This document shows positions 30,845 to 39,099 of a stretch of 64,000 nucleotides of DNA, in pieces. This DNA is from Amycolatopsis orientalis DSM 40040 = KCTC 9412 (GTDB lineage Bacteria; Actinomycetota; Actinomycetes; Mycobacteriales; Pseudonocardiaceae). The stretch lies in NCBI RefSeq assembly GCF_000478275.1, contig NZ_ASJB01000083.1:186001-250000 (forward strand). Reading direction: 5' to 3'. The notes under the pieces are model-generated. The model was not told the origin of the DNA. It was given only the letters and a program-made list of their open reading frames with translations, and made no database searches. Both the position numbers and the translations under genes were made by a program. The stretch's first letter is position 1, and each line of letters begins with the position of its first letter.

Positions 30845-32737
30845 GTGGCTCTTGCGCGCGGTAGCGCGGCCGATCTCTTGATCGAAGCCCGTGCGGGACA
30901 CCTGCACAGCCGTCTTAAGGACCAGGCCGGATTCACGCTCGACAGCAGGGTGGGGACCAGTGAGGTGGTCTCCTGGCGGAAGAGCCTGCCCATCCTGTTG
31001 ACGGATCTCGCGGACGCCGGCCTCGGCGACGTCGAGGTCCTTCTCGAGCATCAACTGCCGCACAGCAAGCAGCGGATCGACGTCGTGCTATGTGGTGTCC
31101 ACCCTCGTACTGGACAGAGCTCTTTCGTGTTCATCGAGCTCAAACAGTGGTCAACGGCCGAGTCGTACCTGTCCGAGGTGATCAATGTTCCCGGGCTTCC
31201 AGGACACCATCTTCATCCGGCCCAGCAGGTGCACGGTTACCGCCAGTATTTCGTGGACCACACCCCCGCGCTCGCGGATCGGCCGCACGCGGTGCACGGC
31301 ATGGCATACCTGCACAACGCGCGCCGAACAGACGTGGCCGGTCTGCTTCAGAACAACCCCAATCCCGCCAGCCGCCTGTTCACCATGGACGACAAAGCGG
31401 CGATGGGCGAGCACCTCAACGCCGTCCTCGATCCCTCGGTCGGCAGGCGGAAGAACGTGGAATCCGGCGACGAGTTCAGCGGTTTCACCCACCGTCCCAC
31501 CAAACCGTTGCTGGACCTGGCCGCGGCCGAGATCAGGGATCGCGAGCAGTTCGTTCTGCTGGACGAACAGAAGGTCGCGTACGAACTGGTGTTGCACGCG
31601 GTCGAGCGGTCCCGGGCGGCACAGACCCGGACGGTCGTGATCGTCGAAGGCGGCCCTGGTTCTGGCAAGAGCGTGATCGCGTTGAGCCTGCTCGGCGAAC
31701 TGGCTCGCCGCGGTCTCGGAGTCCACCACGCGACCGGCTCGAAGTCCTTCACCATGACCATGCGTAAGTACGCGGGCCGTGGCAACACCCGGGTACAGAG
31801 CTTGTTCAAGTACTTCAACGCCTACGTGGGCAGCGAGCCTCGCGAACTGGATGTCCTGATCTGCGACGAAGCACATCGCATCCGCGAGAAGGGCGTCGAC
31901 AGGTTCACCAAGAAGGAGCGGCGCGAGCGCGCCGATCGTCAGGTGAACGAACTCGTCAACGTGGCGACCGTCCCCGTCTTCCTTCTTGACGAGCACCAGG
32001 TTGTGCGCCCCGGTGAAATGGGGTCTCTCAAGGAGATCGCCACCGCTGCCCGAGCACTCGGCTGCGAGGTGGAGGTCGTCCGGCTGCACGATCAGCTGCG
32101 GTGTGGTGGCTCGGTCTCCTACGACACCTGGGTCGCCAGGCTGCTCGGCCTCGGTTCCGCCGAACCACCGATTCCGTGGAGCAAACTGGCGGGGCCACTC
32201 GACGACGGCATCACTTTGACCACCGCCTCGTCACCCGAGGCGCTGGAATCCTGGGTACTGCGCCAGCAGGCGCAGCACGGTGGGGTCGGGCGGCTCGCGG
32301 CCGGTTTCTGCTGGCCGTGGAGCAATCCGGTCAAGACCTCCGATGGCCTTCGTCTGGTGGACGACGTCCAAATCGGAGCATGGAAACGACCGTGGAACGC
32401 CAAAGGCGAGAAGACGGTGCCGGACGTTCCCGGGGCCAGCTACTGGGCGACCGATGAGCGCGGTTTCGGACAGGTGGGGTGCATCTACACCGCTCAGGGC
32501 TTCGAGTACGACTGGTCGGGCGTGATCTTCGGCAAGGACCTCGTCCGTCGTGACGGCATGTGGCGCCCAGTGCGCGAGAACTCCAAGGACACCGAAGTCC
32601 GGAAGGCCGATGAACTGCATTTCGGCGCGTTGATCAAGAACACCTACAAGGTCCTGCTCACCCGTGGGATGCGCGGCACCGCCATCTTCTCCGAAGATCC
32701 CGAAACCCAGGAGTTCCTGGAGGAAATGACTCGCTAG
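30845..32737 (+). CDS. PD-(D/E)XK-like nuclease fused to DUF2075 (Schlafen-like) helicase, copy 2
   Basis: 630 residues from GTG 30845, again with GGGGGAGGG before it, mirroring copy 1. N-terminal nuclease core D79 (RIDVVL), E98 and K100 (FIELKQW). Walker A GGPGSGKS at 269-276, Walker B LDVLICDEAHR, then LLDEHQVVRPGE, DQLRCGGS, YTAQGFEYDWSGV and NTYKVLLTRGM. The same domain order as copy 1 and alignable over full length, but clearly diverged, with extra insertions (LQNNPNPASRLFTMDD; EKGVDRFTKKERRERAD). Both active sites look intact, so the two are probably not redundant. Confidence 0.82.
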   Translation: MALARGSAADLLIEARAGHLHSRLKDQAGFTLDSRVGTSEVVSWRKSLPILLTDLADAGLGDVEVLLEHQLPHSKQRIDVVLCGVHPRTGQSSFVFIELKQWSTAESYLSEVINVPGLPGHHLHPAQQVHGYRQYFVDHTPALADRPHAVHGMAYLHNARRTDVAGLLQNNPNPASRLFTMDDKAAMGEHLNAVLDPSVGRRKNVESGDEFSGFTHRPTKPLLDLAAAEIRDREQFVLLDEQKVAYELVLHAVERSRAAQTRTVVIVEGGPGSGKSVIALSLLGELARRGLGVHHATGSKSFTMTMRKYAGRGNTRVQSLFKYFNAYVGSEPRELDVLICDEAHRIREKGVDRFTKKERRERADRQVNELVNVATVPVFLLDEHQVVRPGEMGSLKEIATAARALGCEVEVVRLHDQLRCGGSVSYDTWVARLLGLGSAEPPIPWSKLAGPLDDGITLTTASSPEALESWVLRQQAQHGGVGRLAAGFCWPWSNPVKTSDGLRLVDDVQIGAWKRPWNAKGEKTVPDVPGASYWATDERGFGQVGCIYTAQGFEYDWSGVIFGKDLVRRDGMWRPVRENSKDTEVRKADELHFGALIKNTYKVLLTRGMRGTAIFSEDPETQEFLEEMTR

Positions 32738-32815
32738 ATCCCGTTTCTCACCGGTCGGCAACCGATCTTCCCAGCCCCGGCGGCCGGATGGTGATCGGGG
32801 CGCCCAGGACGTGCG

Positions 32816-32863
32816 GGTCGTGAGTGGTAATGAGGGTTAGAACAACACTTACCACTCACGACC
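32816..32863. repeat. Palindromic intergenic element, imperfect copy
   Basis: Outer arms GGTCGTGAGTGGTAA (32816-32830) and TTACCACTCACGACC (32849-32863) are perfect; the inner part around GTTAGAAC is mismatched. Same family as 43129, 46826 and 58032. Its right arm supplies the TGA stop of the leftward MOSC gene. Confidence 0.85.
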
Positions 32864-33338
32864 ACATGTACTGAATCTCCACTGGCCCGACGCGTAGAAC
32901 ACCGTCATCCAGCGGCACGCACCGCTTCCCACCCCGCCCCCGCAAAGCCCGGAAAGTCCCGCGAGGGTAAACGACGTCCATCCAAGCGCAGGGATTAGCG
33001 GGCCGGTGCACCTCGAACCGCACCGGACCATCGCCAGAGTCCAACGTGACCACAGACCCCCGCGGCACAGCATCCACATCGAACCCCGACAGCACGATGT
33101 TCCGCCGAGCAAGCAGCGGATCACCAGGCACAGACGCCGAGAAAAGCGTCACCGCGGCCTCGCGATGTGCGGAATGGTTGAAGTACCGGTCCCCCACCAG
33201 CCCCAGCCCCGCGCGCACCTCGACGTGGTCGCGCGAGACCGGAGCAGGATCGGGCCGAGGGCCGTCAGAAGGACGGCCCTCGTAAGCGTGCACGGAAGAG
33301 ACGTGCAGCGCGACGATCAGCGCTCGCCCAGTTGCCAT
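32856..33338 (-). CDS. MOSC-domain protein
   Basis: 160 residues from ATG 33338. The MOSC pattern is visible: VEVRAGLGLVGDRYFN near the start, RRNIVLSGFDVDAV, and the cysteine region RPANPCAWMDVV; MOSC domains handle the molybdenum cofactor or act in molybdoenzyme-like reductases. It begins inside the end of msrA (22-base overlap), so the two are co-translated. A longer open frame upstream is antisense/shadow. The stop codon lies in a palindromic repeat, so the last residues may have been reshaped by insertion of the element. Confidence 0.82.
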   Translation of the reverse strand: MATGRALIVALHVSSVHAYEGRPSDGPRPDPAPVSRDHVEVRAGLGLVGDRYFNHSAHREAAVTLFSASVPGDPLLARRNIVLSGFDVDAVPRGSVVTLDSGDGPVRFEVHRPANPCAWMDVVYPRGTFRALRGRGGKRCVPLDDGVLRVGPVEIQYMWS

Positions 33339-33811
33339 TCCGGCCGCACGTAGTGGCAGGTGTAGCCGTTCGGGATGCGCTCCAGGTAGTCCTGGTGTTC
33401 GGGCTCGGCTTCCCAGAAGTCGCCGGCCTGGGTCACCTCGGTGACGACCTTGCCCGGCCACTTGCCGGAAGCGTCGACGTCGGCGATCGTCTGTTCGGCG
33501 ATCTGCTTCTGCGTGTCGTCGGTGTAGAAGATCGCCGACCGGTAGCTGGTGCCGATGTCGTTGCCCTGGCGGTTGCGGGTCGTCGGGTCGTGGATCTGGA
33601 AGAAGAACTCCAGGATCTGCCGGTACGACAGCTGCGCCGGGTCGAAGACGATCTCGATGCCTTCGGCGTGCGAGCCGTGGTTGCGGTAGGTCGCGTTCGG
33701 TACGTCGCCGCCGGTGTAGCCGACCCTGGTGGAGACGACTCCGGGGTGCCGGCGGAACAGGTCCTGCATACCCCAGAAGCAGCCGCCCGCGAGAACAGCC
33801 TTTTCCGTCAC
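33317..33811 (-). CDS. msrA: Peptide methionine sulfoxide reductase A
   Basis: 164 residues from GTG 33811, with AGGAGATC upstream. Catalytic Cys11 in GGCFWGMQDLFRR, then GYTGGDVPNATYRNHGSHAEGIEIVFDP and FFQIHDPTTRNRQGNDIGTSYRSAIFY. Repairs methionine-S-sulfoxide in proteins using thioredoxin. Paired with a MOSC-domain gene. Confidence 0.96.
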   Translation of the reverse strand: MTEKAVLAGGCFWGMQDLFRRHPGVVSTRVGYTGGDVPNATYRNHGSHAEGIEIVFDPAQLSYRQILEFFFQIHDPTTRNRQGNDIGTSYRSAIFYTDDTQKQIAEQTIADVDASGKWPGKVVTEVTQAGDFWEAEPEHQDYLERIPNGYTCHYVRPEWQLGER

Positions 33812-33892
33812 GATTGATCTCCTCTGGTCGTTGACAACCAGTACAACGTGTCCGGGCGTCCCTGTCATCCCCGCCCGAGTGTGACGGAACCC

Positions 33893-35287
33893 TTACGTCC
33901 GACGGGCCAGCGCGAAGAGGGCGGCCGGGGTACGCCCGGGTGAATCGACCATGGCGGCGATGAGGCGCTGGACCGATGGCCTGCCGAGCTCTTGAGGGGC
34001 ACAGTCACGGGCACGGGTCAACGCGTCCGTGGCCTGCTCGACGTCGCCATGGTCCTTCCAGGCTCGCGCGCCGTCCACGAACGCTCGTGCCCGCCGCTCG
34101 GCGCTCGGCAGTCGCCGGGGATCGACCGAGTCGAAGTACGTCAGCGCCCGGGCGGTGTCACCGAGAGTGGTGTGCACACCGATGCGATAGACGGCGACCG
34201 TGGTCGCGTTGAATTGCGCGTTGCCCATTCCGCTTCCGGTGGCCTTCAACCGCCGCGCGGCGTCCTCTGCTTCTTCGATGAGCGCGACGGCCTGGGCGCT
34301 GTTCCCGTTCTGGGCCGCCGAATAGCTCGCGGTGCACAAGAGCGAGCCGTAGGACGCGAGTTGCCGCCCCGGAGGACTGCCTTGATCGGCTCCCAGGTCA
34401 AGAGCGGTCCTGGTGAGCATGGTGATGGCACCGTTCAGACCGGCGTCCCTGTCGATCTTCTCGGGAGCGCTGAGCGCGTGCCGCCGCATTCCGATCGCGA
34501 TGGCCCGGGAACTCGCGGCGATCACCAACGGGTCACCGCTCGACTCCGCCGCCGAGTGTGACCGATCCGCGGCGACGCGGGCGACGCAATCGCGGTGTTG
34601 TTTGACCGCAAGTTCCGAACCGAGCAGATAGGCCCTGGAGAGTGCCGCGGACATCCGTTCCCGCATTTGCCCGACGGACGCGTCCTTGCTCGCGTGTGCG
34701 GTGGCTATCAATTGAGGCAGCACTCGGCTGAGATGCGCATACTCGCAGGCTTCGAATTTTCTCTGCGCTTCGGCGAGCGCCTGGGAAAGCGAGACCAGAG
34801 GCACAGGTACAGCCGGGCACTGTGACTTCGCCAGCAACAAAGCCTCTAAAGATTCCTCGCCTGTGGACGCGCGCGCCGTGCCAGGCAAGACCCCCGCGAT
34901 CGTGACACCGACCAGCCCCGCGAGCACCTGTCGTCGCCGCATCGCCTCGTCACCGTCCTGTCCGCCGGGGATAGCAGTGCCGACATTAACCGGCGTGCCA
35001 TCCTCGCGCATTTGCGCCGCGCCGGTGAATGCGGGTGCGAGACCAAAGAGGTGGGGCGGGATTTCGAGTACCTCGGAGAGGGTCCGCAAGTAATGGACAT
35101 CGATGAGTTTGCGTTGGCCCGTCTCCATCCTCGACAACGTGCTCAGGGAGAGATGACAGTGGCCCGCCACCTGCGCCGGCGTCAGCCGGCGAGCGCGCCG
35201 GACGGCCCTGGCCAACCAGCCGTACCGGGCCGTCGCGGCGGCGTGCAGCACCTCGGGTGACGACCAAAACGGGTGGAGTGCGTCCAT
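33893..35287 (-). CDS. XRE-family regulator with TPR-like C-terminal region
   Basis: 464 residues from ATG 35287. N-terminal HTH at about residues 27-65 (LTPAQVAGHCHLSLSTLSRMETGQRKLIDVHYLRTLSEVL). A hydrophobic VLAGLVGVTIAGVLPG segment follows the DNA-binding part, then about 300 residues of helical repeats (QALAEAQRKFEACEYAHLSRVLPQL..., ALTYFDSV, ATDALTRARD). Actinobacterial regulators of this design often act with a small partner gene next door; the divergent gene at 35467 is a candidate. Confidence 0.85.
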   Translation of the reverse strand: MDALHPFWSSPEVLHAAATARYGWLARAVRRARRLTPAQVAGHCHLSLSTLSRMETGQRKLIDVHYLRTLSEVLEIPPHLFGLAPAFTGAAQMREDGTPVNVGTAIPGGQDGDEAMRRRQVLAGLVGVTIAGVLPGTARASTGEESLEALLLAKSQCPAVPVPLVSLSQALAEAQRKFEACEYAHLSRVLPQLIATAHASKDASVGQMRERMSAALSRAYLLGSELAVKQHRDCVARVAADRSHSAAESSGDPLVIAASSRAIAIGMRRHALSAPEKIDRDAGLNGAITMLTRTALDLGADQGSPPGRQLASYGSLLCTASYSAAQNGNSAQAVALIEEAEDAARRLKATGSGMGNAQFNATTVAVYRIGVHTTLGDTARALTYFDSVDPRRLPSAERRARAFVDGARAWKDHGDVEQATDALTRARDCAPQELGRPSVQRLIAAMVDSPGRTPAALFALARRT

Positions 35288-35466
35288 GGCGACCTCCCCG
35301 GCGATGGTCCCGCACCGGGGCCTCACATCGGTAGGACGTTGCCCGGATCGCAATTTGACAGTTCCGCAAACTTCTTGCCGATCGAGCACACAGCCCCACG
35401 CCGAGGCGAGAACGCGCGTTCCATGGTCTCGAACTCTGACAACGCGACGACCAGCGGAGGCAAGCG

Positions 35467-35916
35467 ATGGACGATCTTCGGCACTGCGTCCGTCTCGTGG
35501 CCGTCCCACCGGAAGTCCCGGATCAGCCGGCGCGACGCACGGCCGCGGTCATGGTGTCCGCATTGGGCGTGCCGTACTTCTCGATTTCCGGCGGTCACGG
35601 ACTTCGGTTGCGGGGCGGGCCGGACCCCGCACTGGACCCGGTCAGCTTTGTCGGCTACGCGGTGAGAACCGAACCGCTGGAGTGCCTCGCCCTGTTCATG
35701 CTGCGGCCGGCCTCGCCTCCCGGCCGGTGCTCGATCGGCTCGGACCTGCGCGCGGCCGCGGCCTTGGTCGAAGGCATGACTCCCGGGTTGTTCGATGCCA
35801 GGTCGGAGCACTTGCACGGCGCGGGAACACCGGACGCGCCGCCGAGCATCGGGCGATGCTCGGGACATTCGCCGAGCTACTGGAGGCCTCAACGCTCAAC
35901 CGCGGAGAGCTTTTGA
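35467..35916 (+). CDS. Hypothetical protein divergent from the XRE regulator
   Basis: 149 residues from ATG 35467, with GGAGG at 35457-35461. No family recognised. The N-terminal ~110 residues look ordered (LVAVPPEVPDQPARRTAAVMVSALGV, LECLALFMLRP); the last ~40 are low-complexity and may reflect a decayed 3' end. Codon bias becomes less pronounced towards the end. It may be the partner or target of the XRE regulator; function unknown. Confidence 0.5.
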   Translation: MDDLRHCVRLVAVPPEVPDQPARRTAAVMVSALGVPYFSISGGHGLRLRGGPDPALDPVSFVGYAVRTEPLECLALFMLRPASPPGRCSIGSDLRAAAALVEGMTPGLFDARSEHLHGAGTPDAPPSIGRCSGHSPSYWRPQRSTAESF

Positions 35917-35963
35917 TCGCCGATGTGACGGAACGCTTACGCCCACCGTGCGTCTCACGCTAG

Positions 35964-36290
35964 GTGAAGCTCCTGATCGCGGTCCTCGCCCTCCTGCTGG
36001 CCGGCTGCGCCACTCCAGAACCAGCTCCGTCACCCGAGGACGCCTTCCGATTCGGCGGGATCTCGATGCCCGCGAGCGGGAAGGTGCTGGAGACGAAGTA
36101 CGACCGGGGCATCGACTCGAGGTACCAGGTCGTCCTGACCCTTCCGGCGGAGGACGTGCCCAAGCTGCTCGAAGCGTCGAACTTCGCGCCTGGGGTCATG
36201 GCGGACGACCGGCTCGTCAACGGTCGCCGCGTGGTCCGGAAGGTCACCGTCGAGGGGACCACCGTGCACCTTGAGCTGTTCACGACGTGA
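35964..36290 (+). CDS. Small lipoprotein
   Basis: 108 residues from GTG 35964. Signal peptide with lipobox (LIAVLALLLAGC), so the mature protein begins at the cysteine and is anchored to the membrane outer face. The remainder is a small alpha/beta domain (VLETKYDRGIDSRYQVVLTLPAEDVPKLLEASNF) with no known family. No strong ribosome binding site is visible. Confidence 0.7.
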   Translation: MKLLIAVLALLLAGCATPEPAPSPEDAFRFGGISMPASGKVLETKYDRGIDSRYQVVLTLPAEDVPKLLEASNFAPGVMADDRLVNGRRVVRKVTVEGTTVHLELFTT

Positions 36291-36376
36291 GTACACAGCG
36301 TGAAAAAGATGGGCCGTTCGGACTCGCCTGGGTGACCCCCTAACGTGTAGCTCCACGCACCACCGCCGGAGGCCGC

Positions 36377-37870
36377 ATGGATCCGATCCGTGTACCGCCC
36401 GAAATGTTCCGTTTCACCGACGGCAGCAAGTCCGGGCTTCCCCTGGCGATCCTGCACGTCTTCGGTGAGGCGAACGAGCGGCTCGAGACGGCGCTCGGTA
36501 TCGACGACATCCGCACGCGGCTGCGAGAGGCCGGCTGGCTGGAGACGCTGGACGACGAGGACCTCGCCAAGGCGCTGGACCAGCTGAGGAGCCAGAGCCA
36601 CCTCGACGTCGTCCAGAATCACGCGGGCGACTACCGGACGGCGTCCGAGTACGAGCGCCGCAATCTCCAGTACTCGCTCACGCGACAGGGTGAAGCGGCA
36701 CTCGCCGGGATCATCCGCGCGAACGAGGTCCTCGCCGGGTCCGGGGCGCTGCAGACGGCGACGCTCGACGCGCTCGGTGAGCGGCTCGGCGAGCTGGTCA
36801 GGCAGCTGGAGGACGGCACCGACAGGCGCGTGTTCAGCACGCTCGCCGAGATCGAGAGCCACCTCGAAACGTTCCGGGACAACACGAAGCGGTTCAACGG
36901 CGACCTGCAACGCCTGCTGCGCGCGGAAGCGGACCTCTCGACGTTTCACGAGGTCAAGGCGTCCACGGTGGCGTATCTGCAGCAGTTCCTGAACGACCTG
37001 GAGCAGCACACCCACACCATCGGCACCCGCGTCAAGGAGATCGACGAGTACGGCGTCGAGCGTGTGCATCGCCGCGCGCTCAACGGGGCCGGCTTGCCGG
37101 CGCCGGACCCGCGCTGGCTGGAACTGCGCAAGGCCCGCTGGGACGGGCTCCGCGCGTGGTTCCTGCCCGAAGACGGCGCGACGCCGCGGGTCGAGGACCT
37201 CCACCAGGTCGCGCGGCGGGCGATCATCACGCTTCTCCAGGTCCTGGACCGGATCACCGAATCGCGGCGGCGCGCGAGCAGCGCGGTCGCCGATTTCCGG
37301 GAGCTGGCGCGGTGGTTCACCGTCGTCCCGGCGCAGGAGGACCTCCATCGCCTGTGGTCCACGATGTTCGGGCTCAGTTCCGCGCGGCACGCGCATCTCG
37401 CCCACGCCGACCCCGAGGTGGTCAGCACGACGGCGTCGTGGCTCGACGCGCCCCCGGTCGAGGTTTCCGAGCTGCTTCGGTCCGCGGGCCGCACCGAGCG
37501 ATTCACCAAGACCGGAAGGGTCCGCGACGTCACCGCGATCCGGGCCGCACGAGTCCAGCAGGCGATCGCGGAACGGGCCGAACTCGAGGCGGCGTGGAGC
37601 ATGCTCGACACCGGCGGGGTCGTGCGGCTTTCGGCGTTCGAGAAGCTGGACCACACCGTCTTCGAGCGGCTGCTGGACCTGCTGGGCCAAGCGCTCGGCA
37701 GCAGCCCCGGCATCGGCGGCACCCGCCGGAGCACGACGTCCGACGGTCAGATCGAGATCATCCTGAGGCCGCCGCACAACGGCGCGGTCGCGCGCCTCAC
37801 CACGACGAGCGGCGTCTTCCGCGGGCCCGATTACGAGATCGAGATCAGCACGGCCGGAGGCGGTGCGTGA
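36377..37870 (+). CDS. jetA: Wadjet type II-like JetA (TIGR02677 family)
   Basis: 497 residues from ATG 36377 (GGAGG upstream). Matches the TIGR02677 family, the kleisin-like subunit of the type II Wadjet/SMC-like defence complex (JetA): N-terminal winged-helix region (ERLETALGIDDIRTRLREAGWLETLDDEDLAKALDQL), a long helical middle, and a C-terminal winged-helix part ending in IILRPP...VFRGPDYEIEI. Overlaps jetB by 4 bases. In the known system JetA-C form an MksBEF-like loop-extruding complex that detects circular plasmid DNA. Confidence 0.88.
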   Translation: MDPIRVPPEMFRFTDGSKSGLPLAILHVFGEANERLETALGIDDIRTRLREAGWLETLDDEDLAKALDQLRSQSHLDVVQNHAGDYRTASEYERRNLQYSLTRQGEAALAGIIRANEVLAGSGALQTATLDALGERLGELVRQLEDGTDRRVFSTLAEIESHLETFRDNTKRFNGDLQRLLRAEADLSTFHEVKASTVAYLQQFLNDLEQHTHTIGTRVKEIDEYGVERVHRRALNGAGLPAPDPRWLELRKARWDGLRAWFLPEDGATPRVEDLHQVARRAIITLLQVLDRITESRRRASSAVADFRELARWFTVVPAQEDLHRLWSTMFGLSSARHAHLAHADPEVVSTTASWLDAPPVEVSELLRSAGRTERFTKTGRVRDVTAIRAARVQQAIAERAELEAAWSMLDTGGVVRLSAFEKLDHTVFERLLDLLGQALGSSPGIGGTRRSTTSDGQIEIILRPPHNGAVARLTTTSGVFRGPDYEIEISTAGGGA

Positions 37871-39099
37871 GCCTCACGAACCAACTGGTCATCGCGGAGC
37901 GTGAGGAGGTCGCGCGCGGGATCCGGGCCCTGCTGGCGAAGCCGCTGATCGGCGAACGCGGCTCCCCCGAGACCTTCGACCTCATCCGCCGCCGCCGCGA
38001 ACCCATCCGGCAGTGGTTCGACTACTACTGCGGCTGGACGCTCACCGTCGAACCGCGGCTCGGGTACGCGCGGCTGGTCAAGGTCCGCGCGTCCGCCGAC
38101 CCCACCCGTCCGGCCCGGCGCCTGCGCTCCGGACGCGCGGCGTTCGACCGCCGCCGCTACGTGCTGCTCTGCGTGGTGGCGGCCGAACTCCTGACCGTGC
38201 CGGTGACCACCATCGGCCTCCTCGCCGACCGCGTCGCCCGCGCGAGCGCCGCCGACGACCTCGTCACCACCTTCGACGTCACCAGCAGGGCCGAGCGCAT
38301 CGCGTTCGTGGACGTCCTCAGACTGCTGGAGTCCTACGGCGTCCTCGCGACGGCCGACGGCGACGCCGAGTCCTTTGTGGACGAAACCGCGGCGAAGGTG
38401 CTGTTCCGGGTCGACGCGACACTGCTGCTGCGCCTGCTCGCCGCCCCGGTCGGGCCGTCGCAGCTCGCCGTGCCCGCCGACGACGTCGCGCTGCGGTTCG
38501 AGGAACTGCTGGACGCGGTGTCGTACGAGCAGCGCTACGGCCTCTCCTCAGGCCGCCACGAGGACACGCCGAACGCGTCCGACGTCCAGCGGAACCTGTG
38601 GCTCCGGCATGCGGTCTTCCGCCGTCTCGTCGACGATCCCGTGCTGTACTTCGCCGAACTCACCGCCGAGGAGCGCGCGTATCTCGGCTCGCCGACCGGG
38701 CGCCAGCTGCTGCGCCGCGCCGCGGAACAGGGCGGGTTCGTCCTCGAAGAGCGGGCCGAGGGGGTGCTGCTCGTCGACGTCGACGGCATCGCCACCGACG
38801 AGCGGTTCCCGGACGACGGCAGCAACGCCAAGGTCGCCGCGCTCCTGCTGCTCGACGTGCTCGACGAACCGCGGACGACCGACTACCTGCGCAACGCCAC
38901 CGCGAAGCTGCTGAAACGGTTCCCGCGCTGGGCCAAGACCTACCGGGGCAAGGACGGCGTGCGGCGGCTGACCGTCGACGCGCTCGCGGTGCTGACCGGC
39001 TTCGGGCTGGTCCGCGTCGAAGCCGAACTCGTCCGGCCGCTCCCGGCCGCCGCGAGATACACCGACCGAGACCCCGGCCGAAAAGAGGAGGCGACGTGA
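37867..39099 (+). CDS. jetB: Wadjet type II-like JetB (TIGR02678 family)
   Basis: 410 residues from GTG 37867. Resembles TIGR02678 proteins, the KITE-like subunit: an N-terminal EREEVARGIRALLAKPLI segment, YGLSSGRHEDTPNASDVQRNLWLRHAVFRRLVDDPVLYFAEL in the middle, and a long winged-helix-rich C-terminal half (VAALLLLDVLDEP..., KRFPRWAKTYRGKDGVRRLTVDALAVLTGFGLVR). Coupled by GTGA overlaps to both jetA and jetC. Confidence 0.86.
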   Translation: MSLTNQLVIAEREEVARGIRALLAKPLIGERGSPETFDLIRRRREPIRQWFDYYCGWTLTVEPRLGYARLVKVRASADPTRPARRLRSGRAAFDRRRYVLLCVVAAELLTVPVTTIGLLADRVARASAADDLVTTFDVTSRAERIAFVDVLRLLESYGVLATADGDAESFVDETAAKVLFRVDATLLLRLLAAPVGPSQLAVPADDVALRFEELLDAVSYEQRYGLSSGRHEDTPNASDVQRNLWLRHAVFRRLVDDPVLYFAELTAEERAYLGSPTGRQLLRRAAEQGGFVLEERAEGVLLVDVDGIATDERFPDDGSNAKVAALLLLDVLDEPRTTDYLRNATAKLLKRFPRWAKTYRGKDGVRRLTVDALAVLTGFGLVRVEAELVRPLPAAARYTDRDPGRKEEAT

